From Phoronis australis (lineage: Eukaryota > Phoronida > Phoronidae), in NCBI GenBank assembly GCA_002633005.1, contig NMRA01000207.1:271470-333469 (forward strand): 62,000 nucleotides of DNA. Reading direction: 5' to 3'. Each line of letters starts with the position of its first letter. The first letter of the stretch is position 1. This document shows, one piece after another, positions 1 through 48,987 of the stretch. Both the position numbers and the translations under genes were made by a program. A model generated the notes under the pieces. The model saw nothing but the letters and a program-made list of their open reading frames with translations. It was not told the origin of the DNA and ran no database searches.

Positions 1-30
<30 letters not shown>
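1..30. repeat. (CA)n microsatellite
   Basis: Perfect CA dinucleotide run at the window edge; it may continue upstream. Confidence 0.98.
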
Positions 31-33
<3 letters not shown>

Positions 34-724
34 GATAACTAGGGTAAGGCAGAAGTTGTTGGTCTGTGCACGACAATGAAAAGCTAATGCGAACAGTGCT
101 CAAAAGAAGACCAGCCTGTACGTAACTGTAGCTGATAATTACTTCTATCTTGCCCCAGGTTTGCAGCCATTCAGGAATTAGAAGTGACGAAAGTTACACT
201 TGCCTAGAACAAGTTACCCTACCACGATAAGGTGGAATAAGTTGTCTCAAGTGAGACAAGTTGCACTAGTTTAAATAGCGTCCACACAGTACTCAAACCT
301 AGTGACAACTGTTCATGTGTAACTTGTTCTAGGGTAAGTCTGTGTGTGGACAGCACTTATAACAAAGGTCTTGAACACCACATTGTGTTGGTGTTAATTC
401 GTATTAAGCTGGTGATAAATGATAATCGAACCTGATATCAGTCTGATCACCATTCCTAGTATCATTCCTGGAATACCTTATGATTTGATAGTTTATCATT
501 GGTCAGTGATGAGAAATCACATAAATTGTCTCGACTGATGATAAACCCTGTATGATAAGTCATATAAATCATTAATAAGATTTTTATCAACCATTTATAT
601 CATACTATACCATTCATATGAATTCATAGAAATGTTGGTCTGGATTCATATTAAAAATGTTATCATAAATTATGATCGGACAGAATTGTTCTCTCAAATT
701 GCATGCTTACGTGATTGTGTTCAG
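31..724. other. Intron sequence before first visible CHD exon
   Basis: No exon was recognised. The stretch holds a 15-bp perfect inverted repeat (203-217 and 319-333) and AT-rich tgataaa-type repeats at 400-600. Upstream CHD exons must lie before the window. Confidence 0.6.
203..333. repeat. Inverted repeat (fold-back) of 131 bp
   Basis: CCTAGAACAAGTTAC at 203-217 is the exact reverse complement of 319-333. It may be the ends of a small fold-back or MITE-like element. Confidence 0.6.
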
Positions 725-36676
<35,952 letters not shown>

Positions 36677-37655
36677 CACAAACCGTTGCCATTCTCACGT
36701 GTTGGGTTTCTCATCTGTGCTCACCAGCGAAACAGGAAGTCAGGCTTTGACACGTGCAGTTAAGATGTGTAATTGATGCGCTCAGCTGTAAACCTCACCT
36801 GAAACAGCTGCAGTTTATGAATTTAGAATGTTTTGTCTCTGACCCGTACGATGCTTGTGAATGTGATACCTGAAAATCCCCAAGTCAACTTGGATGTACA
36901 AATGGCTGAAAGTGCAGAGGCTACTGTATTCAAGATCAGGACAGTTACAGTCATGGCATTGTATTATGAGATAATGCACAGTTAACAAAGAGGAAAAAAT
37001 CTGTCTGCTTGTATGTTCACTAAAATCACTGAGTAATCATGTGAATTAGACTGTGGAGTAATTGATGTTGACTCTTGTGTTGCACAGTCAGTTGTTCAGT
37101 GGTCAGAGTAAGTGAATCTTGGGTCCTGGATTTACTGTCAAAGACATACTGTTGAAACAGTATTGCTTGGCCTATTCCGCAGTATTTGTCCCCGCTGTTA
37201 AAAGAAAGACATTTTGAGTAATCAAGTATTCGTTCAGTTTATTGGTTTGGGCAACTTTACAATTGTTTGTCGCCATTCAGTGAATACATGACAGTCTCCC
37301 TGTCAGTGGAGGTGAGTAGAAATGAATCCTGCGGTATTTCTGTGCATAACTGAGGGAGCAAATACAACTGCAGAATCACCTGCAAAGATGCATCGTGGCA
37401 TTCCTTGTTTGTTGTAGGCAAATTAAAGGAAATACATTTCGATTTTGACACAGGGTTCTTTTAGTCTTTTGACTCACTGTGTTGCAAAACGAAGTTGAAC
37501 CGTAAATGTTAAAGAAAGTGTTCTGCAATATCCATTAAGCAGCTAATGAAACCTGTATTGTTGTATTATGTGTGTGCTATCAGCAAGGAACATCCTGTTG
37601 TATGTTGACTGACAGTTCATAGAGTCATCAGCTCGTGCGCGATGACTATTGGTTG

Positions 37656-37681
37656 TGTATATACTGTAAATTTTGTAAATA
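37656..37681 (+). promoter_or_regulatory. Two Pumilio-type sites in the CHD 3' UTR
   Basis: TGTATATA at 37656-37663 and TGTAAATA at 37674-37681 both match the UGUANAUA element bound by PUF-family repressors. They lie 10 bp apart, about 1 kb after the stop codon. Confidence 0.5.
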
Positions 37682-39133
37682 GGAGGTGGGATGTATATGA
37701 AAATTTTGTTATTCTTTTATCTTTGTTATAATCCTCCTTGTTACAATTAACTACCAACTATTATTTGGTCTATTTTGTGTACACTGTACAGAGCAATGCT
37801 CTAAAGCATTTAGTAAGCGCTGAAGTGCTTATAGAGACAAAAACTATTAGTTGTTTGTATTGTTATGATTGACAGGTGTCGATCAAAATTTGTTGTGTCA
37901 AAATCATGACTTGATGACGAGACTGATTGGTGAAGGCACGCCTTCCTTCTTTCCTTTGATGGCTTCGTTTTTATATTGGATACCTTAACTCGTGTTAACC
38001 CTTTGACCTCGCATTGAGACCATGTAAGGGCTGAAGGCGTGTCTTTGCCTGTTGGACGTTAGGGTCCTGAAGAGTCGCATGTGCACTACAGAATGGTGTA
38101 TAAATTAACAAAAAAATGAAATTTTAGAATTGTTTTTGGGCAATGTGTTTGAAACAAACAAATCAAACAGTTGTTTTTTTTTTCGACTGGTGTTTTCTTG
38201 TTGGATACGTCCACTTTCTTGCTTTTACCGTGAGTCATAAAACATATGTCGTTGTTTTATATACCTACAAAACAAGGACTTCATGTTGTTCTTAAAGTCA
38301 GAAATATTCAGATCTGTAGATATGCACAGCCATGGATTGGTCTTGACATGTGAATTGCGTTATGGGGGTCTGTGTGCAGTTGTTACGTTTATGCAAACTT
38401 GACTGAATGTGCAAGTCTTCATGATCATGTATTAAATCAGCCAGAGGTCTGGTTCAAATCCATTACTTTTATAATGATTGTTTGCTAAATATCAGGTCGC
38501 CCAAAAAATACAGCTTACGCGCTCATAAACACGGCTCACGAACCTGCAAACTCAACTCACTGACTAACAGGTCCTGCACTCTTGATATACCTTTACGCAC
38601 CCAAAAAGCATGTGGCTATGACTCCACGAGTCATATTTGAGATCCAGCAGCTGAGCTTTTTAGGTACAAGGTATGTTTTGTGAGCACGGCCGTTTTTGTA
38701 AGTCAGTGATGTGAACCGAGTTTTCAGGTCTGTATGTCGTGTTCATGAGTGCATGACGTTTGTTATTCGTGTAGCCTGATAACGGTGGTTGGAGGATGAG
38801 GTGCTTGGATCATATGTGAGTACTAACAATCATATGCTTGACTTGAATCGTCAAAATGTCGGGTTGTTATAAGAACACATAACTTAGAGGCGTTTCTTGC
38901 GAAAAGCCAATGCCTTAGGAAGTTGCAATGGAGAAGGCTTGGTCAATGTATGTTTTCATGTGATCTATGGTGGTACACTAGAATGGCTGTAGGTGGCAGC
39001 ACCAATTTTGTCATCTTTCTACTGAAATTTTGTAATGTTGGTTAAATGAATGTTTAATCATTGTCAGTCAATTCCACTTATCTTGATTTTTATATCATCC
39101 AATGGCGCTGTTATGGATAGACAGATCTTATTT

Positions 39134-39139
39134 AATAAA
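39134..39139 (+). terminator. Candidate polyadenylation signal for the CHD gene
   Basis: Canonical AATAAA, followed about 25 bp downstream by a T-rich stretch. Confidence 0.45.
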
Positions 39140-39155
39140 TTATCTGAGCCTTAGA

Positions 39156-40186
39156 TTGGAATTTTATTTTATTTTATCCCCTGGTGGGATTAGGGGTTGA
39201 ACTAGTAAAGTTTTTGGAAATTGAGATCCAGTTTTGGGCTAAAGATTTGAAAATTTCATTGTTTCTGTTTGTCGTTAGCATCAGTGCTTGGTTTATATCA
39301 GTCTGTGGCTGAGACTTCAGTTGTGCCAGCTGTATGAAGACTATCGTCAAAGTATAGCTAGGTACCACTGTGTTGAGCGCCGTTCCAGGGGGGTCACTCA
39401 TATTGACAAGTTGCCTGTGGGCTAGTTGCAAAAATTGCGGTTAGGCAGTACTTTTTCTGCAACTTTTGCAGGACTGCATGGGGTGCAATAGCCGGGCCCC
39501 TGAAATTCCATTCCGTGCCCGCAGAAGGCCCACCACATTGGCGTCAGCCCTGCTAAAGGAGTGGGGGCCCAGGCAGAAAAATCTACCTCCCAAAAGGGGG
39601 TGAGAATTAGTAGACTTGGAATCCGCAACTGATAGGGAGTCTCTCGGCAATTTTTGATACACGCCTGCGGACACGGCCTTCTCAGTATGAGCCAGTGACC
39701 AACACCCAACCANNNNNNNNNNNNNNNNCCCCCCCCCCCCCCCGCCCTCCCCCTTGTAGGCTAGAAACTCCGGTAAGGTTTTTTGATAACCTAGTCAATA
39801 AAGTTTGATATTCCTCGGTTTTCCCATTTTCTGCTTATTTCGAGGCGGAATTAAGAGAATGGGGGCTAACTCGTGATAAACTAGTCGAGTCGGGGCACAG
39901 AGATAACCATAAACAACCATGACTCTTGAGTGCCATCTTTTGAACGAATTCTATATTTGGTCCCGGAGGCGGAATATTTTGTATTGTTTTTAATTCTGCG
40001 AGTTAGCGTTTCTTGTAATATATGATAAAACCATAGATTAAACGGAATTTTTCGCCACTTATGTTACAAAGGTTGAAGTCGGCGATTTTCAAGTACAAAC
40101 GGGAATGTGCAACAATGACATCCGGGTATCAGTCTGTGACGTGATCGTGCTTTATAGCCAATGAAAACCACCGTGTTTTTCAGGCG
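39156..40186. other. Intergenic, CHD 3' end to tRNA
   Basis: Holds the gap. The GC-rich stretch 39440-39712 has overlapping minus-strand frames, but I see no family motif. Confidence 0.6.
39713..39728. other. Assembly gap (16 N) followed by C run
   Basis: Sixteen N, then a run of C. The flank at 39440-39712 has higher GC and no recognised gene. Confidence 0.98.
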
Positions 40187-40268
40187 GTAGTTGTGGCCGA
40201 GCGGTTAAGGCGATGGACTAGAAATCCATTGGGGTCTCCCCGCGCAGGTTCGAATCCTGCCAACTACG
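40187..40268 (+). tRNA. tRNA-Ser (anticodon AGA)
   Basis: An 82-nt cloverleaf. The acceptor stem GTAGTTG pairs with CAACTAC and is followed by discriminator G. The anticodon stem ATGGA/TCCAT encloses loop CTAGAAA with AGA at 40220-40222. A long variable arm (GGGG TCT CCCC, 40231-40241) is typical of serine tRNAs. The internal B box GGTTCGAATCC is at 40247-40257, the A box is TGGCCGAGCGG, and a T6 polymerase III terminator lies at 40274-40279. There is no intron. All parts look intact, so it is probably active. Confidence 0.97.
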
Positions 40269-43200
40269 AAAGCTTTTTTGTTTAGGTGAAATTGCTTGTT
40301 TCTACTTCTAACTGGCGCATTGTACTTGAGGTATGCATTACTACTGACAAACATTACCGTTGATGCGTCTGCCATTGTATTGTAAACTAAAATTGGTTGT
40401 GGTAGTTGTCGTCTGCCGAACCTAGCCTCAACTACGTGTACCATTAACCGTAGAAGAGTGGCCTATACAAAATCAAATATCGCACAGTACTGCAGTGCAG
40501 ACCTACTTTATGTTGTCATTGCAGGAATCATTGAAGAAAAAAACATGGGTATGAGTACATGAACTCAAATGGTCTCAAGTTTATGAGCCAATTTTTCAGC
40601 AGGACCTACATGCATCAGTGGTTTACGTTATTCGAATGACAGGCCTTTTTAGATTCGATTTTGGCCGGGGGCTGGCAATTAATATGTGTGATTTCGCCTT
40701 TTACTTCAGTACTTAACGGCTAATCGCATTTCAAGTCGATGATAAATCCACAGTTAGGATCATGCTAGAGCTCATATCGCTAAAATTGTTATTTTGATTA
40801 GCTACTCTGCATTGTAGTTGTATTAAGTTCTGAATGCAATGCGTATTATTCAAGACAAAATCAGGCGAAATTTTGACAGGTTTTGTGCATACGTTGGTCG
40901 GACTTAAGTAGTCATGGGGCACCAATGAGTTTTTTAATGCGAGCACGTTCCTAAAATTACGCATGTCATTGCAGTGTATCGGTGATGGTAGTCACGTACA
41001 TGTATGCTCTACTTGCCGGAACTGCTAATGATGTACCGAGTCTATTGCTATATAATACACTAGAATCATCTAGTTTGGGATTTCTAACACTGTCCTTAAA
41101 CACCCCGCGGGCTGTGCGACCTCGCAAGGAAAACAAAAAACAAATGTCCGTTCCTAATTTAGAAGCCTCAGTGGTTGTTGTATTTATGTTTTTATATGAA
41201 ACCGTGTGGGTCAGCTCTTCGCGTGCATTTGCGAAACTACCACAATTCTCGTTTCTCACAGAGCGTTTACTTAATAGATCTGAAATTATATCGACAATAT
41301 AGGACGTCTCAGAGTAAATAAAACTGCGGACAGGAAATCCTTATTTCAGTCATTTAAGTCCTATTCTCTCAGTTGCAATGATTCAAAACAAAAATTCAAG
41401 TACACTATTTTGTTCGTCGCAATGATTCATTTATGATATCTCGTAAGGTTTCAGAGTCAGAGCAAGGCTAGGATGTGGAAACGTAGAGATAGAGATGTTC
41501 GTAGGGACGTGTTTTTGGAGGAATACTATGAAGCACCAAACAGTTCCTAAACCAGTACATGTACTACATTTCCGTGCGTTGAAATGTGCTCAGTCAACGC
41601 TCGGGCAGAATTGAGAGTTTCGGTGACTCTCACACTTGGTGACTGTTGAAAACATTGAAATGGTAGCCTCTTAACAAGAGAAACACAACTGACGTAGCGA
41701 TCATATAGCGCTAACTTGGTATAAACGGAACTGGTATTGTGTCCAAACGGAATAACTTCGCTTAATATAGTCCTGCTATCATTAAAAATTATTAGAGTTT
41801 CTAAACATTTATACACTGTTTGGAGTAAGTAATTCGACCATCAGATGGCGTGGTGGTCTGGATAATAAATATCTTCTACAATTGTGAAGGACAGGACAAA
41901 TGAACATGGTCAAAAGTGATATTGTAAATATCTTGCTTTTATTTTGGTAACTATGTTTACTTATGAAACAGGGGCAGATTGTTGTTTGGTTTACGCCTGC
42001 TCTCACGGAAAATCGTTTGTCAATCCTTGGACCTGTCCGAGGTCAATTTTATCCCGGCCGGCACTTCCCGTTACTACCAAACCCATTTCGAGGTAGCGAT
42101 ATTCCTGCCCGAGGTGAGGAACCAGTTTCGGCGTGGCAAATGTGTTCCTCATCGACTGAGCAAGCGGCATTGACTAATTTTGGGGGATATTGATCACTCG
42201 TCGTCTTGGCAACGATTAGCCTCGTTATCTCGGTAGCTCGGCTGTGTAAACATCATTCGCCACCTCACGTGTGTACATTGTCGGATAACAACACGCACCT
42301 GCGTCCCAGATGTGGTGGAGATTGTCCGCTTTGCCGAGAGGAGCCGCATTGTTCTAGGACTGTTCTAACTTTGTCCACTTGTATTCAAACAGTCACGCGC
42401 GCGATCGACCGTTGTAAATCTGTTATCGTTGGCAAATTAATGTTTGGGGAATTCGACACTGAACGGTCCGATTTATAAACTTGATTGACAGCATGGTACT
42501 CCAATAGCCGTCGATATTTCCAATTTAAACTACTCTTTTAACATACCAACAAATGTCGGAAAGTTACCATTGGGTACACTTGAGGAAACTGTTTCCTCCT
42601 TAGATATTGCAGTTTTAGTCCGTGAATGTTACGCTTTTACTGAATTGGAAATCAGTTTAATTTCGTGCCGCGTAATAAACAAACCATTGTACAAGATTGT
42701 GGCGGAGACGATGTGGGGAACTTGAGCCCACCCTCAAACTTTGGCCACTTTTACAATGATTTCTTAAGTTTGACCATTGTCTGTCCCCGAGATAAAACGC
42801 TGGATCCACGCCTATTAACCCCCAAGTGTCTCTCGTCGTCACTACCAGTGACATGACTACGTACATGTGCATCTTCATTGTATGCGCTGGCGATATAAAA
42901 GTTGCTTTGTCATGATAAAAATCGCGTTGGTTTTTGTTTTTATTTTCTAGAACTTTTCATTCAGGTTTCACAAAAAATCTCAGGTTCATTGAACAAAACG
43001 CAGATATTTAAAATCGAACCAAATATGAACCCTCCAGACATGAATAGAAACTACACAGCCTTATTTGTCGAACAAAGTGGCGCATCAATTGCCCATAAAA
43101 TCTTATCGTATAAGATAAATATGTAGAGCTTGTATAGAATCATAGGTGACGTGTTAATGCATTCTTGTTGCAGGATTTTGATACACGATTCAGTCGAGGG

Positions 43201-46200
43201 CTTTTTAATTATCCCTACCATGCGAGGGTGGCATTTGGTTTCATTTCTCGAATTTTTCTGTTTTATGCTCTGCAATAGAAATCTGACCCGAGGATGTGAT
43301 GCCAAGATAGAATTCGACACCTCGGCCTATTGTGCCCGAACACCGCCGACAAATTGTAAACAGTGGTAAGTCAACAGTAACATCAATTTTTCACACCGCC
43401 CCTCGGGGCTCGTTGTGTTTTATGCACACACCGTTGGAGCCGCGTTGTGAATAGACTACCCTGAAGGCTGTGTGTTTTTCTGGCCCATCTTTTGTGATCG
43501 AATGTGTGGAAATTGATTGGGCAACATATTGTGCCCGTGCCGAGTTTCCGTATTTGTAAGCGACTGTTGCGCAGCCGCCCGATTTGAAAAAGCAATGATG
43601 CTGCGGATTCAGGGATCTTTATTTTTAAAATATTAGCAATATAGCGCGCTTTCGAATACCCCAGTCATTACAACAGTTCAGCGCAAAACGTGAAAAGAAA
43701 GCTCGTTTTAACTATTTCAGATTTTTTCTGACAAAACAAGGCTCAACACTGAAATACTACGAGTCACTAAGCACCACTGAGCGACGCTGGTTGCGGTACG
43801 AGGGCAACACGTAAAAGTGCAACACTCTGTTAACGATTCTTGCACTCCATTACGTCACAGTTTACAGTTGGGTCACCTATCTCGATTACTCGTACATGTG
43901 TACCGCAAGACACATCCTGTTCTTTTTTATCCCGATCAGAATGTGTCACTTAATAAGATTTAAGCTTTATTAAGTGTTTTGCATGTAAAGCCAGGTATAG
44001 AACTTCGTATCCGGTAACTTCTGAACCACTGTCTATAGTAACCACCCCGACTCTTCGTGTACAACTCCACGTATACCTTTCAGCTCGAAAAGACGTGTCG
44101 GAACACCTTTCTACTAGCTCTGTCGTAGTCATATGCTACAGTTGTATACGAAAAATCTGAATGCGGACGCTGAGAATGAAAGACTGGTCAGTATTTGGCG
44201 TTGCGAAATTATTAAACAATTATATGCCTTCAAAATATTCACTAGGTCTGCGTGCGTGGAGATAGTCAAGTGTACATATTACCTCTTAAATTTCCATCAC
44301 TTAACTAAAACGTTCCATGTTCACTTGTTATAGGACATGTTATTCTCTCATCGGACCCGGGTAGAGTGCTCGCAGACTCATGCGTTGAGCTGAATTGCTG
44401 CCAAACCAGGTGCAGTCCTACTACTAGCCCAGAACCGTTGCTTTGAAATAACGAGTTAAGAACCCGACTCTAAAAGATGAACACGTGCAATCAGACGCTA
44501 ACGGACGTCAAATCAAAGCTCGCAGACTCAGTGAACCATCGAGGAATGTGTATGTGCTGTCAGGCGTGGCGCAATACCTTTTGCCGGTATGTGGTAAGGT
44601 TCTTGGCGGAGGAATTTTGCAAAACAAGTCTGTTGCAGACTTGTGCAATTTCGGGCACTGTCACGGGTTATTTACATGCGTTTTGTTTTCATCTTCGTCG
44701 CATTGATTTCTTCACCTCAGTGCATGCTATACGGTCGCAACAGTGGATAGGAGCCTGGCTGTATAGGATAAGATGATTTACGAACAAACGTAAAATTTTA
44801 ACGTCACGCTCACGACTCACTTATTTCAAAGTACCACGCAGCGCTAATAAGTCCGGTCGTAATCGCAAACTTCAAACTGGGATAGATTAGGTATTAAGAG
44901 GTGAATCTTTCCGTTGAAGCAATTAATGAAGTCTATTCAGAACATGTAATTAGGAACGCCAACTCGCATGAAAACTTAACTTTAGCAGTTCCACCTCAAA
45001 ACGTGACCAAAGCAATGGTTCTCAAAGATAGCGCTGCAAATTACGCTTACAAGACATCTTGATCATACTGTAAGACTAACCACGCAGTGCACTGCAACAA
45101 CGGCAAAACTTAATTTTGTGGGAATTTTATCACACGACAACAACAGCGCACGATACCATTCAAGCTATCAGCGTCACCAAATCTCCTGTGTAGCGAAAAA
45201 ACACGGCATTCATTTTGCCGACATGTATCAGTTTATTAGCTTTTATCAAGATCACAATTGAATAACTTAACAGAAGCCACGTTAGTATTAAAACGTTTTC
45301 TTTATGCTCTGCAGATTAAAACACCAACAGCGCTCCATGTGGAGAGAGCCAGAAAGCGAAAACAACAATACCAATGGTCATTGACACAATGGTGCTGGTT
45401 CACAAAGTGGTACGTTGTGCGAGAACACATTGGCAAATTTTTGACAGCCGGGATGATAGCCGTGAAACGTTACATTTCATTAGTCACCCAACCAGCGTTG
45501 CATGCTATGACCGATAATCAAAACATTTCACAAGAAATACCCAACCGTGCACCGAATGAGCAGATGGTTGGGTTTTAGGAGGAGTTGATGCCGTATCTCA
45601 CGGTCACATCTTGACCGAATACTCACGTGTTTCCCACTCAAAAATTCAGCAGAAAAGAACATGAAACCAATTTGTTGTGTAAACAACAACGGATGACACA
45701 TATGAGGGAGGTGCGCCAAGACACCTGCGCAAATTGGAACACGGTTTGAGAAATACGAGAAAGCAGACAACCACGGATCTCGCATAACTACCCTCTGTCA
45801 CAGCGCCACCTGTGGACCAGGACTGGGAAAGAGCGTATCGCATGAGACTTCACTTCAAGTACATTTTAAGATAAATAACAAATTTTCCAAAGCTGTTAGT
45901 CACCAACAATATTTGTAAAAAAATGATGCATGTTTTTTTCAATCGACAATGCGTTACATCCTTAGAGTGGCGACAGAACCTCTTCGTTTATCACAGACAA
46001 ATAATTACCGGACTACAGAGCTATGAAGTTTGACCGGGCACTTGGCCAAGATAACATTTTTAACTTATGCTGTGGTAAATCGCATTTGTCAAGTCACGCT
46101 TCATTGAACGGCTACGATGTACTCGTGTACTGATGCAGAACTAAGTCTAGGATTTCGATTCAAGCAACACCTAATTATACAATTTGGTATTTCTCTTAAT

Positions 46201-48246
46201 TGCCCGCCGATTTCCACACATCATCCAGACAAGACTTGTCAGAGAAATATGCCAAGACTGGAAGACGGATCTCACATCACTGACATTTTTATCGCAAGAT
46301 GTTTGGAAAAGTAGAAATTAAACAACATTATACAAAGTTGTTGAAAAAATGCTTCGAAAACCGCAACCTCCGTTTCAACGAGAAAAGCAAAAAATAAACA
46401 GAGTTAAACTCTCCACCCTTCACTGTCTGAAGCGCTGAAATTGAAAAATTGGACGATACGACATTCGAGCAAACACGACTTTATATAGGATCATCTAAAC
46501 CATAGGTGAAAATTTGAAGATGTTTTCTTAGGAAATGAACAGAATTCGAAACACTCCTCGTTGGCAATTCACTAACAACGACTGTAGATCGTGTTCGTGA
46601 TTCGATTAAGCGCTAACTAGCCAGTCGACACTCCGGGAATTTGTCATACTACCCTAGTAATTGCTACGAGTAAATGGAAGTCGACGTTAGTCAATAACAC
46701 GAAATATGAGGTGAATTGATAATCAGATGTCATAAAGGCCGTTAGCAAAACTAGCAGTCTTCTGTCTTCGCAAAACTAAAACTGGCAAAACCGCATGTAA
46801 AAGGTTTTTGTTGAGGACTGGCCCGAAATACAGTAACCTGTCGCAGTAGCATGAAATGCGAATTACAGCCTCCCTGTTCCCCTATGTCACAATGACTCTT
46901 ACTTTATATAACAGAACCTAAATTTCTTCATAAAATCAATAGACGTTAACGGACTACTATCTTCCCATGCCCCCAAACTGGCAATATTCTGGCGTTTTTG
47001 ACATGTGCCACATTGGAACTACTTTCAAAATGTCCGACACAGAAACCACCAAATTAGCAAATTCAGTACCGGAAAAACATTCACAGCAATGTGATTGCTT
47101 ATAATTTAAGTAGACCTACACTGAAGTCCAAAAAGGGAATTCTGTTGAATACCTGACCAAACACCACACAAGAACATAAGATTAAAACCTAGAAGTGAGG
47201 TGATTTTTAAATGGTAATCCATTGTATCTAAGTACATTTCAAAAAACTTAGTCGATGCTTAAATGTTCGAAATTTACTCAAAAACAGACTGAACAGAAGA
47301 AAGTAAGGATGTAACGCATTGTTTTACCAACTGGCAATGTTACATTCAACAATGACATCGTCATGAGGTGACTCAATATGACACAATAATGGTCAACACG
47401 TGGCCTGGCTTAGCAATCCTATAATGGGGTCCAGCTCTGCGTACCAATCACATCTTATTATAACCTATTTGGCCTTAAGTAATTGCCAAGAGACAGTTGA
47501 CAGTTTTTACATGATGTAGGTTGAGTCCTGAAACGAAGCAGATATTCTACTGGTCGATCTCCGGTTCCGGAGAATTTAAACAACCAACAGACGTCACGGT
47601 CCTCTTCAAATAGACGCCACTCAGCGGGAACTTTATGTATGGGAATTTCTTGTGACTTGAAAGATTTGTCCTTAAATAAATCGCATAGGCGTTAGCCACG
47701 TCCACACCAAATACAGCGAGGGCAGAAGGCGAGATCGTCCGATCTTGCGAAACTGTAAGGTGGCTTTGTCCCTACCTAGGAGTAATATAGTCCTAGGCCC
47801 CTACCTATTCACCATCCTCATGTTTACTGGTCAGTTGTTACCTGCGCTCTCTCAATGTCGGGCACACCTGTATTGACCTAGACAATGACCATTGTGAATG
47901 TACATTGTTCACCAATTACCATTTACAGTGTATTGACAGACGCCAATAGGCTGCATTGAGACAACCCCTGAAGCTTACACAACTGACGCAAGATGAACTC
48001 TGTTGTGAGGTACAAAATTTGCCCAATGCCCATGCCATAACAACTTTCGAAGAAAAAATACCAGGGGGGTTTATAAAAACTAACAGGTAGTCTCCACCCC
48101 AGAGTCGGTTTACTAAGCCAGTCACGTGAACAGGGGAATGAGATATGAACATGTTGAAGTCATGAGCAGTGATTTACCGAATGTCTATGAAGATGTAATA
48201 ACGGGTGAAATGACATAGATGTAATGACGGTTTTGATGACAAAATG
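40269..48246. other. Intergenic, tRNA to RGM stop, including the RGM 3' UTR
   Basis: About 8 kb. The RGM 3' UTR must begin at 48246 and run downwards. I found no AATAAA on the minus strand within 2 kb of the stop; the first match I saw is at 45237-45232. Weak exon-like stretches at 41979-42476 and 43172-43366 are discussed in the findings. Nothing else supported. Confidence 0.55.
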
Positions 48247-48987
48247 CTATGTAAGTAGTGTTACGTCATTGATAAACGACATCATCAAGCATAGAATCAG
48301 TGCACTGAATACACACCACCAATGCAACGTCCTTGGCGGCGCACCGCTTTTTGGCCGTTCAAATACTTTGCTATATTTTTTGTCATACACGTTCAGGTCA
48401 GTCCTGTTCTTACGAGGCTCCCCTGAATCTCCGTGCAAACTCCGCACATCCTGCATGGCAACGTTTGCCGCTAGTGTGAAGTTTGTGTCGCCCGTAGTTA
48501 ACAAGTCAAACACACACGAGTCAAAATAGAAGTCCATAACATTGGCACTGATGCATCTTTCCACGGCTTCTTCTCTCGTCATCGTCTGCTTCCCTGCTTT
48601 CTTTTCTTCTGGCCTCATGAATTTAGGATTCTGAGAGGCCAAATAGTACTTGTAATCAATTCTCTCCCTCACAGGACACCCTTCCACGCACAGCTGGAGG
48701 GAGATATCCTCGCTATTACTCCGCGAGTTCTTCACTATTTTCTCTGGCATGCGCACGGAGAAAGTCAAATAACGTCCGACTTGGCGGACGAGAATTGTCG
48801 TGTCGATGTAGCGCGCGTAAATCTCCACGTGAGTCCCTGCCCTAATTTCGCGAATTGAGACGCTTCCTTCTGGACCAAACTCGTCGCGACCGTCATCGAA
48901 AAATGGCGGAAGTTGATCAGTTTCCGCTTGATAAGTCACAAAATTTTCAGCGTCGGCACAGTCGTTAGCTTTGATCATCACGGTCAA
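48247..48987 (-). CDS. RGM: RGM coding exon 3 (C-terminal domain, GPI signal, stop)
   Basis: Acceptor cttttag, then LTVMIKANDCADAENFVTYQ and onward for 246 codons to a TAG stop. It holds THVEIYARYIDTTILVRQVG, LCVEGCPVRERIDYKYYL, CVFDLLTTGDTNFTLAANVA, a Lys/Arg-rich stretch and the hydrophobic tail. The first codon is TTG (Leu); the exon is internal and has no start of its own. Confidence 0.97.
   Translation of the reverse strand: MTVMIKANDCADAENFVTYQAETDQLPPFFDDGRDEFGPEGSVSIREIRAGTHVEIYARYIDTTILVRQVGRYLTFSVRMPEKIVKNSRSNSEDISLQLCVEGCPVRERIDYKYYLASQNPKFMRPEEKKAGKQTMTREEAVERCISANVMDFYFDSCVFDLLTTGDTNFTLAANVAMQDVRSLHGDSGEPRKNRTDLNVYDKKYSKVFERPKSGAPPRTLHWWCVFSALILCLMMSFINDVTLLT

Larger units (their letters stand above)
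36677..39155 (+). other. CHD1/2: Probable 3' UTR of the CHD gene
   Basis: About 2.5 kb after the stop with no recognisable coding sequence. An AATAAA at 39134-39139 is followed by T-rich sequence and is the best polyadenylation signal. ATTAAA variants at 37422 and 38431 could give shorter forms. The extent is inferred; RNA evidence would be needed to fix it. Confidence 0.5.

Noticed and set aside
40205-40444. 79-codon minus-strand frame
   Set aside because: Overlaps the tRNA-Ser gene; chance ORF.
48224-48529. 101-codon plus-strand frame
   Set aside because: Antisense of RGM exon 3, which has clear homology.
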